From CAYJKB01 sp964370625 (GTDB taxonomy: Bacteria > Bacillota > Clostridia > Oscillospirales > Butyricicoccaceae), in contig CAYJKB010000023.1 in NCBI GenBank assembly GCA_964370625.1, positions 1-30,866 of the forward strand: a stretch of DNA of 30,866 nucleotides, read 5' to 3'. This document shows, in pieces, positions 17,827 to 25,306 of the stretch. The notes under the pieces are model-generated. The model had not been told where the DNA came from, searched no databases, and saw nothing but the letters and a program-made list of their open reading frames with translations. The translations under genes were made by a program, and so were the position numbers. How positions within the stretch are numbered: the first letter of the stretch is position 1; every line of letters starts with the position of its first letter.

Positions 17827-18285
17827 ATGAATTTTGCTGTATATGAAACAAAATTTGGATTTATTACTATGAGCTATGAAGATAATAAAATTCTTTTGAT
17901 AAAAAAACTTCATGATACTCCCACTGATTTTGGAGTAAAAACAGAACTTACAGATAAGGTATTTGGACAATTAATCGAATATTTTAATGGAACTCGTAAA
18001 AACTTTGATTTTCCATATGAAATGCGTGGAACAGAATTTCAAAAAAGAGTTTGGAATGCTCTTTGTGACATTCCATATGGTGAAACACGATCTTATAAAG
18101 AGATTGCTATTAATATCGGAAATGAAAAAGCAAGCAGAGCTGTAGGAATGGCTAATAATAAAAATCCAATTAGCATAGCTGTTCCATGTCATAGAGTTAT
18201 TGGTGCGAATGGCAAGCTTGTCGGCTATGCTGGTGGTGTATCTATGAAAGAATCTTTGCTTGAAATAGAAAGGGAAAATAAATGA
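17827..18285 (+). CDS. ogt: Methylated-DNA--protein-cysteine S-methyltransferase
   Basis: This 152-residue suicide DNA-repair protein transfers the alkyl group from O6-alkylguanine to its own cysteine. The active-site motif PCHRV is at residues 120-124 (Cys121), followed by G-x-L-V-G-Y-A-G-G that shapes the pocket. The helix-turn-helix with the arginine finger is in KEIAINIGNEKASRAVGMA (about 91-109). It lacks the Ada zinc domain, so it is the short Ogt/MGMT type. GAAAGGAAAAG precedes the ATG. The stop overlaps the start of the next gene by four bases (ATGA), so the two are translationally coupled. Confidence 0.95.
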   Translation: MNFAVYETKFGFITMSYEDNKILLIKKLHDTPTDFGVKTELTDKVFGQLIEYFNGTRKNFDFPYEMRGTEFQKRVWNALCDIPYGETRSYKEIAINIGNEKASRAVGMANNKNPISIAVPCHRVIGANGKLVGYAGGVSMKESLLEIERENK

Positions 18286-18647
18286 GTAAAATTATTGTAT
18301 TATTTGAAGTAATCCCAACTGCCGAAGGAATGTCAAGATATTTAGAAAATGCAGCAATGTTAAAACCAATGCTCTCTGGATTTGAAGGATTTATCAGTGC
18401 TGAACGATTTACAAGCTTGAATGTAGATGGTAAAATCCTTTCTATGAATATTTGGGAAAACGAAGAAGCTGTTGCAAAGTGGAGAAATGTTATGGAACAT
18501 CGAATGAGTCAAGCAGAGGGAAAAGAAAAATTATTTGAAAGTTATAAAATAACTGTTTGTTCTTCAATTCGTGAATATACCATGAATGATAGAAGTGGTG
18601 CACCTGATGATTCTAATGAATATTTATGTAAGTCTAATGATAAGTAA
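18282..18647 (+). CDS. ABM-domain (antibiotic biosynthesis monooxygenase-like) protein
   Basis: This 121-residue protein has the dimeric alpha/beta-barrel ABM pattern: a first strand (IIVLFEVIPT), a helix leading to GFEGFISAERF, a strand with SMNIWENEEAVAKWRN, and H73-x-x-M around VMEHRMSQAEGKEKLFESY. Relatives include small oxygenases and haem-degrading enzymes, but many have no known reaction. The strict haem-oxygenase residues cannot be confirmed here. It overlaps ogt by four bases and precedes the DUF1848 gene by 12, so it is the middle member of a three-gene operon. The C-terminal about 20 residues are polar and probably flexible. Confidence 0.82.
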   Translation: MSKIIVLFEVIPTAEGMSRYLENAAMLKPMLSGFEGFISAERFTSLNVDGKILSMNIWENEEAVAKWRNVMEHRMSQAEGKEKLFESYKITVCSSIREYTMNDRSGAPDDSNEYLCKSNDK

Positions 18648-18659
18648 TGGTAGCTAATT

Positions 18660-19601
18660 ATGATTATCAGTGCTACAAAAAGAACCGATATTCCATCTTT
18701 TTATGGACAATGGTTTGTAAACAGGCTTCGTGATGGTTATGCACTTATTCAAAATCCATATAATTTCAATCGTTATAGCAAAGTGATTTTAACTCCTGAA
18801 GCTGTAGATATCATTGTATTTTGGACAAAGAATCCTATCCCTTTTTTAAAGTTTTTGCCTGAAATAGATGCAATGGGATATATTTATTATTTTCAGTTTA
18901 CACTAACTCCTTATGGAAAAGAAACCGAAAAGGGCTTGCCTGATAAAAATGAGCTTATACAAACTTTTATATCTTTAAGTAAGAAAATCGGGAAAAATAG
19001 AATTGTTTGGCGATATGACCCTATTATTATAGATGATAATTACACTATCGATTATCATATTGATAAATTTTCCTCTATGGCAAAGTTGTTGTCCTCATAT
19101 ACAAATAGATGTGTAATTAGTTTTGTAGATGCATATAAAAATGTCACTTGTCGAATGGGGAAAGACCCTACTTATAAAATGACAAATGATGTTATTCATA
19201 CAATTTCTGCCGAGTTTTCCAAAATAGCTAAAGCTAATAATCTTGAGCTTTACACTTGTGCTGAACAAATAGATTTAGATAAATATGATATAAAACATGG
19301 TGCTTGCATTGATAAACAGTTAATCGAAACTATACTAAGCTGTAAAATAAATAGTAAGCGAGACATTAATCAGCGTGATGAATGCTTATGTGTTACAAGT
19401 ATTGACATAGGTACATATAACTGTTGCTTAAATGGTTGTAATTATTGCTATGCTTTGCAAAGTGAAATTTCTGCTAGGCAAAATATGAAAAAACACAATC
19501 CCATGTCCCCTCTTTTGATTGGTGAAATAAATCCAAATGCTATTATCACTAACAGAGACACTCAAAGTATAAAAATTAATCAACTTTCACTTTTTGATTA
19601 A
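18660..19601 (+). CDS. DUF1848 family protein with radical-SAM-like Cys motif and C-terminal clamp-binding motif
   Basis: The 313-residue protein matches DUF1848, beginning with the typical IISATKRTDIPSFYG and including VFWTKNP (53-59) and W-R-Y-D-P (117-121). Two features stand out. Near the C-terminus Cys256, Cys260 and Cys263 form CX3CX2C (CLNGCNYCYA), the spacing that holds the [4Fe-4S] cluster in radical-SAM enzymes; further cysteines lie at 242, 244 and 255. The last residues are QLSLFD, with QLSLF (308-312) identical to the bacterial sliding-clamp binding consensus. DUF1848 proteins are thought to be related to photolyase-like radical-SAM repair proteins; the actual reaction is not established. 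Position in an operon with ogt supports a DNA-repair role by inference. The ribosome binding site is weak. The family call is firm. Confidence 0.88.
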   Translation: MIISATKRTDIPSFYGQWFVNRLRDGYALIQNPYNFNRYSKVILTPEAVDIIVFWTKNPIPFLKFLPEIDAMGYIYYFQFTLTPYGKETEKGLPDKNELIQTFISLSKKIGKNRIVWRYDPIIIDDNYTIDYHIDKFSSMAKLLSSYTNRCVISFVDAYKNVTCRMGKDPTYKMTNDVIHTISAEFSKIAKANNLELYTCAEQIDLDKYDIKHGACIDKQLIETILSCKINSKRDINQRDECLCVTSIDIGTYNCCLNGCNYCYALQSEISARQNMKKHNPMSPLLIGEINPNAIITNRDTQSIKINQLSLFD

Positions 19602-19691
19602 TCACCTGTGACACTAATTCCATTTGCATAGCATGTAATTAAATTTATATAGTTTTAGATATTAATTTCAAATTTACATTTTCATATAAAT

Positions 19692-19803
19692 GAGGCTGTC
19701 ACATTAATCTAAAATTGCACAAAAATTGTAGGGGTTATCAAGTATGATATCCCCTACAATTTTAATATATTAAAACAATAAATACTATTAATGCGACAGC
19801 CCC
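19692..19803. repeat. Nested inverted-repeat element / bidirectional terminator
   Basis: The outer arms are GAGGCTGTCACATTAAT (19692-19708) and ATTAATGCGACAGCCCC (19787-19803). Inside is a second hairpin with perfect 13-base arms AAAATTGTAGGGG (19722-19734) and CCCCTACAATTTT (19751-19763), extended by TATCA/TGATA around an AGTA loop. It sits between the convergent DUF1848 and MATE genes and would terminate both. Its outer arm shares TAATGCGACA with hairpins at 24935 and 27121, so it may belong to a dispersed, MITE-like repeat family. Confidence 0.75.
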
Positions 19804-19811
19804 AAATTTAA

Positions 19812-21149
19812 TTAGTAACCATAAGTTGCTTTATATTTTTTATAATAATAAATAGATATTATTATTGCTAATAATTCTGCTACTGGAATAGCCAGCCATA
19901 CTCCATTTAATCCTAAAATTTGTGGTAGTATTAAAAGCGAAATCACAATAAATACTAAACTTCTTAAAATTGATATAATAGCTGATACTTTTCCATTTGA
20001 TAATGATGTGAACATTGATGAGTAAAATATATTAAATCCCATAAATATATAAGCTGGAATAAATAATAGTAATCCATTTTTAGCCATATCAAATGTTGCA
20101 CTTTCTTGTGAAATAAATATTCCCACTGCTTGGTCTGCAAATAAAAGTGTTATAATTACTACAATTACTGATGCTACAGCCGTTATCTTTAAGCTTTGAC
20201 CCATAACTTTTTTAAGTGCTGAACGATTACCTTCTCCGAATTTGAATGCAATTATCGGTGCTACACCCATCGTATATCCAAAATAAATGGCATTTTGGAA
20301 CATTTGAATATATAAAATTACACTAATTGCTGATACCCCAGCATCTCCAACCATGTCTAACAAAATAAAATTGAACATCAAAGTTGTAATTGATGTTGCT
20401 AGATTTCCCACCAGTTCAGAAGCACCATTAAACATACTTTGTAGCAATGTTTTTACATCTATTTTGGGCTTTGTAAAATGTAATACTCCATTTCTATTAA
20501 ATGCAAAATATAATAATCCCAAAACTCCAGGTAAAGCGTTGCCAATACCTGTAGCAAATCCAGCTCCTGCTATACCTAAATCTAGTATATTTGGTGAAAT
20601 GAAAAGATAATCTAAAATGATGTTTATAATTCCACCTACTAAACTTAAAACAAGCCCTAACGTTGGTCTTCCTGCTGTGACAAAGAAAGTTTGTGAGAAT
20701 ACTTGGAAAAATATAGGAATAGCAAATCCAGCAAGGCTTAGCAAATAATCTTTTGCATATACATATAGATTATCACTTACACTAAGTGCTTTTAAAATTT
20801 CATCTGGGAAAATAAACACAATTGCAGATGATATTGCACCTAATATTCCACCGATTATGAATATAACTGTTATAAATTGTCGAGCTTTTTCAATTTCACC
20901 TTGCCCCATAAATCTTGCTATTACAGCATTACCACCTGTGGCAAACATCAATCCTACAGCCATAATTACACCTAAAAGTGGCATTACTAAGTTTACAGCT
21001 GCAAGTGCATCTTCTCCAACTAAATTCGAAACAAACACACCATCTATTATTGTGTATGTTGACATGAATACCATCATAATCATGCTTGGTAGTGTGTATA
21101 TTAAAAGTGATTTCATGCTGAAATCTTTTGATAACGGATTATTTTTCAT
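19812..21149 (-). CDS. MATE family efflux transporter
   Basis: This 445-residue integral membrane protein has about 12 hydrophobic helices and the MATE pattern: an N-terminal cytoplasmic stretch (LSKDFSMKSLLIYTLPSM), then the VDGVFVSNLVGEDALAAVNLVMP-type segment in helices 1-2, GGNAVIARFMGQGE before helix 3, and the matching second half from about residue 230. MATE proteins export cationic drugs or metabolites using Na+ or H+ gradients; the substrate cannot be read here. It overlaps the upstream marR gene by 11 bases, so expression is likely controlled by that repressor. Confidence 0.93.
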   Translation of the reverse strand: MKNNPLSKDFSMKSLLIYTLPSMIMMVFMSTYTIIDGVFVSNLVGEDALAAVNLVMPLLGVIMAVGLMFATGGNAVIARFMGQGEIEKARQFITVIFIIGGILGAISSAIVFIFPDEILKALSVSDNLYVYAKDYLLSLAGFAIPIFFQVFSQTFFVTAGRPTLGLVLSLVGGIINIILDYLFISPNILDLGIAGAGFATGIGNALPGVLGLLYFAFNRNGVLHFTKPKIDVKTLLQSMFNGASELVGNLATSITTLMFNFILLDMVGDAGVSAISVILYIQMFQNAIYFGYTMGVAPIIAFKFGEGNRSALKKVMGQSLKITAVASVIVVIITLLFADQAVGIFISQESATFDMAKNGLLLFIPAYIFMGFNIFYSSMFTSLSNGKVSAIISILRSLVFIVISLLILPQILGLNGVWLAIPVAELLAIIISIYYYKKYKATYGY

Positions 21150-21600
21150 TTTCTACATCCTTCATTTTTTCATTGTATATTGTATCTGATAAAAATATTA
21201 TCATATCACAAAGTTTTTCTACTTGTTGTTCTCCGAACTTTTCTTCTAACATTTTTGCAACTTTTATTTCAATCATTTTATCTTGCTCATTATAATAATT
21301 TTTTTCATCATTGACAGATAAGAAGAAAACTCTTTTATCTGTTTGGCTTTGTGTTCGAATGATATATCCTTTTTTTGTAAGTTCATTTATTTTTTGTGTA
21401 ACAGCAGGTCTAGTTACTTTTAATAAATCTGCAATTTGTGATGAAGTATATCTATTTGGATGTGCAGAAATAATATTAAGATAAAGTGTATCATGATATG
21501 ACAAATCACAATTTCCCCTATTTTTGTATGCTTCCTGTAAATCTGCTATAGATAAATCATGACTTAATTTATCAAGTGTTTTAATTAATCTTTCGCTCAT
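21139..21600 (-). CDS. MarR family transcriptional regulator
   Basis: The 153-residue protein has the winged-helix MarR layout: an N-terminal dimerisation helix, a recognition region (SSQIADLLKVTRPAVTQKINEL, quoted in part around residues 54-75), the wing (KKGYIIRTQSQTDKRVFFLS with the conserved D-x-R), and a long C-terminal helix. It is the first gene of a two-gene operon with the MATE pump and probably represses it, releasing upon ligand binding. GAGGAGATTAG precedes the ATG. Three 14-base direct repeats lie in its own promoter and are candidate binding sites. Confidence 0.92.
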   Translation of the reverse strand: MSERLIKTLDKLSHDLSIADLQEAYKNRGNCDLSYHDTLYLNIISAHPNRYTSSQIADLLKVTRPAVTQKINELTKKGYIIRTQSQTDKRVFFLSVNDEKNYYNEQDKMIEIKVAKMLEEKFGEQQVEKLCDMIIFLSDTIYNEKMKDVENEK

Positions 21601-21636
21601 TATTCTAATCTCCTCTTGTTTAATTAATTATTTAAA

Positions 21637-21686
21637 CTTAATTATCTTTACTTAATTACTTTAACTTAACTATATTTATTTGTCAA
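21637..21686 (-). promoter_or_regulatory. marR-MATE promoter with three 14-base direct repeats
   Basis: The minus strand shows TTGACA (21681-21686) and TAAAGT (21658-21663) with a 17-base spacer. Across the -10 box and spacer the + strand has three adjacent 14-base units each opening CTTAA: 21637-21650, 21651-21664 and 21665-21678. A further inverted TTTAA-rich stretch (about 21619-21636) lies toward the gene. The layout fits repressor binding over the promoter. Confidence 0.65.
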
Positions 21687-21732
21687 CCTTTTTGAATGAA
21701 GTAATAAAAAGTTAACATTTCATTATAAAAAA

Positions 21733-21767
21733 AGATGCAATCCGAGCGTTACCTCTAAATTGCATCT
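21733..21767 (-). terminator. Terminator of the alcohol dehydrogenase gene
   Basis: The arms AGATGCAAT (21733-21741) and ATTGCATCT (21759-21767) pair perfectly. On the minus strand the hairpin is followed by a run of seven T, and it lies 20 bases after the stop of the gene at 21787. Confidence 0.85.
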
Positions 21768-21786
21768 AAAATATATTAATTTTTAT

Positions 21787-22968
21787 TTAAAAACACTCTG
21801 AATATACTCTTTCCATAAGTTCCGTTGTAAATGGAACATAAGAATTTAAAACTAAACGTTGCTGATTTACCATAACTGATTTTGGGAATGTTGTTATATC
21901 TTCTTTAGTAAATCCTACTTCTTCTAATTTTTTTAATGGAATTACATCAGCTAAAAGTTGATTTAACTCAGAAATTGCATCTTCTGTGCTACATTTTAGT
22001 ATTCTAGCTATCATTTCTTTAAATACAAGAAGCTGACCATTAGGGTCTAGTTCATCATAGATACGAAGAATAGATCCAAATAACATATAGTTTGATTCAC
22101 CATGTGGCACATGATATGTTCCACCTAATGGGAAGCTCATAGCATGTACAGTTGCACAGCCCGCTTTTAAAAATGCTAGTCCTGCGTAAAGTGATGCTGT
22201 TAAAAATTCATCTAAATATGCAAGTCTTGCTTCACGTCCATTATCTCGAATACGGCAAAAACCTTCTAAGATAATTTCCATAGCCTTTGTAGAAAATAGT
22301 TCTGATGTCATTGTGCGACGTGTAGGAGAAAGATAGGATTCAGTTGCATGAATTAATGCATCAATTGCTGAAAATGCAAATGGATTGTAAGGTAAAGACA
22401 CCATAAGACTAGGAATTAAACAAACTGTATTAGGGATAATAGCATCATCTACCAAACCAAGCTTAGTTTCTCCACCTGTAAGCACACCATCTTTTTCATC
22501 CTTAACAATAGCAACTGTAATATTAGTACATTCGCTACCTGTTCCACAAGTTGTAGGCACTGCAATTACTTCTTTTTCATTTACAACTGGGAAACGTTTG
22601 AAAAATAAATTATGAACTGTATCAGGGCGTTTGCACCCTAATAGCTTTGCTAAATCCAGATTAGCTCCGCCACCGATAGCTATAACACGATCATAGCTAT
22701 CATAAGGAATTAAATCATACATATCTTGAATCATTTGTTCTGATGGCTCACCGATAGCTCCAAATTGATCTTTAAATACAAATTGACACTCTAAACCAAG
22801 TGATTTCATTGATTGCTCGTAGATAGGTCTGTCAGTAAGAACTACGTCTCGTGCATTAAGATTAAAGTAAGTTGCCATTTCTGAAAATTCTTTAAATTTA
22901 TATACTGTTGGTGCGAAAATTATTTCACGATGTTCAGCTACTTGAACTGGATTTACTTTAGTACTCAT
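21787..22968 (-). CDS. Iron-containing alcohol dehydrogenase, 4-hydroxybutyrate dehydrogenase-like
   Basis: This 393-residue enzyme belongs to the group III Fe-dependent dehydrogenases. The nucleotide motif GGGANLD is at 99-105 and the PTTCGTGSE loop at 138-146. Expected metal ligands are Asp203, His207 (SAIDALIHATE), His275 (TVHAMSFPLGG) and His289 (HVPHGESNY). From memory the overall pattern is very like clostridial 4-hydroxybutyrate dehydrogenase, which interconverts 4-hydroxybutyrate and succinate semialdehyde with NAD(H) in succinate or GABA fermentation. The promoter carries a Rex-type palindrome, matching a redox-sink enzyme. It is monocistronic. No other genes of the pathway (sucD, abfD, cat) are in the window, so the exact substrate stays open. 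Confidence 0.85.
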   Translation of the reverse strand: MSTKVNPVQVAEHREIIFAPTVYKFKEFSEMATYFNLNARDVVLTDRPIYEQSMKSLGLECQFVFKDQFGAIGEPSEQMIQDMYDLIPYDSYDRVIAIGGGANLDLAKLLGCKRPDTVHNLFFKRFPVVNEKEVIAVPTTCGTGSECTNITVAIVKDEKDGVLTGGETKLGLVDDAIIPNTVCLIPSLMVSLPYNPFAFSAIDALIHATESYLSPTRRTMTSELFSTKAMEIILEGFCRIRDNGREARLAYLDEFLTASLYAGLAFLKAGCATVHAMSFPLGGTYHVPHGESNYMLFGSILRIYDELDPNGQLLVFKEMIARILKCSTEDAISELNQLLADVIPLKKLEEVGFTKEDITTFPKSVMVNQQRLVLNSYVPFTTELMERVYSECF

Positions 22969-23009
22969 ATTATTCTCCTTTATTTCAGCTCATTTTTTAT
23001 CTTCCGATA

Positions 23010-23065
23010 TTGTTAAACTCTTAACAATATTATAACATTTTAATTTCACAATGTCTATTGTGAAA
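23010..23065 (-). promoter_or_regulatory. Rex-type operator and promoter of the alcohol dehydrogenase
   Basis: The minus-strand promoter is TAGACA (23052-23057), a 17-base spacer, and an extended TATAAT (23029-23034). Directly downstream, over the transcription start, lies the perfect palindrome TTGTTAA-ACTC-TTAACAA (23010-23027), which equals the Rex consensus TTGTTAA-N4-TTAACAA. Over the -35 box is a second perfect inverted repeat, TTTCACAAT-GTCT-ATTGTGAAA (23044-23065), and a third half-copy ATTGTGAAA at 23079-23087. Rex senses the NADH/NAD+ ratio and represses fermentation genes when NADH is low. Confidence 0.8.
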
Positions 23066-23252
23066 AATTAAACAAAGTATTGTGAAAGCTTTCCCAATTT
23101 ATATGCTATTAATACATATTTTCCTATATTCCTTTTATCATATCAAATTTTTTCAAAGTAATTTATAAATATAGCTTTTTAATTTGAATGATGATAGAAT
23201 ATAGGTAAGCAATAATTTTTCAAATAACTATATTAAAAAGGTGGTAGTAATT

Positions 23253-24905
23253 ATGCATAATTTTAACAAACAGTTGTTCTCCTTAGCTTTAATAATCCCT
23301 CTTTTAACAGGAACAATTTCTGCTGATGCACTGAGTTCTCTTCAAAAGGTTGAATTTACAGGGCTTACAGCAGATGTATTATTGGCAGAAGATAGCATAC
23401 ATGCTGATGAGAATGTTAGCGGAATTGTAACATCCGATATTCATTATGCGATTAATGGTGGCTTTTTCAATTCATATTACGATGCTGCAAGTGCTATAAC
23501 TTTTCCAAATAATTCACCAAGAATTTATGGAGCAATTGTAAAAGATGGTCAGCTTATTAATGGGACCGGCCAACATAATATGTTTGCTGTTAATTATGAT
23601 GGGTCTATTTTAATTGATAGAATAACTTGTTCTCCGTTTTTTGTAATCAATGAAAGTCAACCTATTACTCCATGGGCTATAAATCAACTTTACACTGATA
23701 GCACATCTATCACCGTAATGACTGATGATTTTAATATGAATTTTTCTGTACCACAAGGTGCAGAAGTTCTAACAGTTTCAAATGGTATTGTCACAGAAAT
23801 CAGTAGCCAAACTTTACAGTATGTAAGTGATAACACTTTTAAAATAGTATATAATAGTGGTGCTGCTCTGAATGGTCGCAAATGGGATACTATGCCTAAT
23901 GTAGGTGATAAAATAGAACTTTCTGCCACTTTTACAGCTCAAAATGGTACTGCTGATAATATTAAAACTGCTGTAGCTGGCGGAAGATTACTTGTGAAAA
24001 ATTATGCTAATGTGAGTTATGATAGTAATTATAATAGTTCTTTCGATAGTGACCCTAAGCAATCTAATTCATCTTCAGCACAACGAAGTTTTGCTGGTGT
24101 ATACCCAGATGGAAGAGTAATTCTAGGAACAGCATCAGGTACTTTTCCTGAAATTGCTGATTATTTAATTGGTCTTGGAGTAATTGATGCTATAAGTTTA
24201 GATGGTGGTGCTTCTAGTATGCTTTATTCCAGTAATTCAGGTTATCTTACTAATGCTGGTAGACAACTTGCATCTGTTTTAGCCTTCATGCCATCTACAG
24301 GAACAGAAGAAAAACCTGAACCTCCAAGCGTTGTAACGCCTCCCCCAACTGTCGGCACAAACACCCCTTCTAGTTGGGCGATAGATGGAATAAAACAAGC
24401 TGAAGCTTTTGGAATTATCCCTGAATGGCTATTAACTAATTATACATCACCAATTACACGTCAAGAATTTTGTGAGCTTATGGTAACATTCATTACTCAA
24501 AAAACTGGAAAATCAGTTGATGAATATAGACAGATATTAGGTGTAAGTTATACTGACCCATATTCAGACACCGATAGTTACCATATTTTATCAATGTCTG
24601 CTCTCGGAGTTGTAAATGGTACTGGTGATGGCAAATTTTCACCTAATGAAAAGTTAACTCGTGAACAAGCTGCAACAATGATTTACAGATTGGTTAACAT
24701 TTTAGGCACTGTAGACCAAAGCGCAAATCCTAGTTTCAACGATTACAATAAAATCAGTAGTTACGCTGTTGAAGCTGTAGATTTTGTAACTTCTGCTAAA
24801 ATCATGAATGGTACTGGTGAAAACTTTGACCCTCAAGGTACTTATACAAGGGAACAAGCTTTTATTACAATGCTTGGTGTATATAATAATTTAACAACTA
24901 ATTAA
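23253..24905 (+). CDS. Secreted phosphodiester glycosidase (NAGPA) domain protein with SLH domains
   Basis: The ATG at 23253 is preferred because AAAGGTGG sits eight bases before it; the upstream GTG at 23241 lies inside that site. The 550-residue product has a signal peptide (MHNFNKQLFSLALIIPLLTG, cleavage after ADA near 26). A NAGPA/phosphodiester-glycosidase domain spans about 35-347, with the signatures INGGFFN (67-73), a central AVAGGRLLVKN, QRSFAGVYPDGRVIL, and SLDGGASSMLY near 315-325. A Pro-rich linker (about 349-372) leads to S-layer-homology repeats (about 373-545), including TGDGKFSPNEKLTREQAATM and DPQGTYTREQAFITM. It would be anchored to the cell wall through SLH binding to secondary polymers and may hydrolyse sugar-phosphodiester bonds in wall or capsule glycans; the substrate is unknown. 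Confidence 0.9.
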   Translation: MHNFNKQLFSLALIIPLLTGTISADALSSLQKVEFTGLTADVLLAEDSIHADENVSGIVTSDIHYAINGGFFNSYYDAASAITFPNNSPRIYGAIVKDGQLINGTGQHNMFAVNYDGSILIDRITCSPFFVINESQPITPWAINQLYTDSTSITVMTDDFNMNFSVPQGAEVLTVSNGIVTEISSQTLQYVSDNTFKIVYNSGAALNGRKWDTMPNVGDKIELSATFTAQNGTADNIKTAVAGGRLLVKNYANVSYDSNYNSSFDSDPKQSNSSSAQRSFAGVYPDGRVILGTASGTFPEIADYLIGLGVIDAISLDGGASSMLYSSNSGYLTNAGRQLASVLAFMPSTGTEEKPEPPSVVTPPPTVGTNTPSSWAIDGIKQAEAFGIIPEWLLTNYTSPITRQEFCELMVTFITQKTGKSVDEYRQILGVSYTDPYSDTDSYHILSMSALGVVNGTGDGKFSPNEKLTREQAATMIYRLVNILGTVDQSANPSFNDYNKISSYAVEAVDFVTSAKIMNGTGENFDPQGTYTREQAFITMLGVYNNLTTN

Positions 24906-24934
24906 ACATGTTTTGCTTTATTTATATTAGCACA

Positions 24935-24970
24935 GGGGGCGTGTCGTAATGCGACACACCCCCTATTTTT
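24935..24970. terminator. Hairpin terminator between SLH gene and padR
   Basis: The stem pairs GGGGGCGTGTCG (24935-24946) with CGACACACCCCC (24952-24963), one mismatch, followed by TATTTTTG on the + strand. It lies between convergent genes and contains the shared 10-mer TAATGCGACA (24947-24956). Confidence 0.85.
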
Positions 24971-24985
24971 GTTTAATTTCTATAT

Positions 24986-25306
24986 CTATTCATTTTTTTC
25001 CTTTATTTCCTTTACACATAATGTGATATATTGCCAATCTTTATCACATTTATTATAATACTCAATACCTTTTTGTGTTAACTTATAATATTTCCTCGGA
25101 GGGCCTGCTGAATTTTCTTCTTTAGAATAGCAATCAGTATAATTTTCGCTTAATAAACGTCTTAATATTGTATATACAGTTTGTTCACTTGTATCTGGGA
25201 AATAATCTGTAACTTTTTTCATTATTTCATAACCATAATGTTCCTTAGAAGAAATAATCGCAAGTATACAATATTCAAGTACGCCTTTTTTAAATTGTAC
25301 CACCAT
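24986..25306 (-). CDS. PadR family transcriptional regulator
   Basis: This 106-residue winged-helix protein has the PadR opening (KKGVLEYCILAIISSKEHYGYEI), the recognition part (SEQTVYTILRRLLSENY) and the wing (GPPRKYYKLTQKG). It is the short subfamily without the C-terminal effector domain. The start at 25306 is chosen for the GGAGGG site; the longer frame opening at 25351 would lie inside the preceding gene. It overlaps the HAAS-domain membrane gene by 17 bases, and both are likely transcribed from the promoter near 26184-26212. Such PadR proteins usually repress their own operon. Confidence 0.9.
   Translation of the reverse strand: MVVQFKKGVLEYCILAIISSKEHYGYEIMKKVTDYFPDTSEQTVYTILRRLLSENYTDCYSKEENSAGPPRKYYKLTQKGIEYYNKCDKDWQYITLCVKEIKEKNE

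Noticed and set aside
23092..23240. Promoter for the SLH gene
   Set aside because: Only weak -10-like sequences were seen, none with a matching -35 box at 16-18 bases.
23241..23252. GTG start for the SLH protein
   Set aside because: The GTG is part of the ribosome binding site AAAGGTGG; the next ATG gives a proper spacing and signal peptide.
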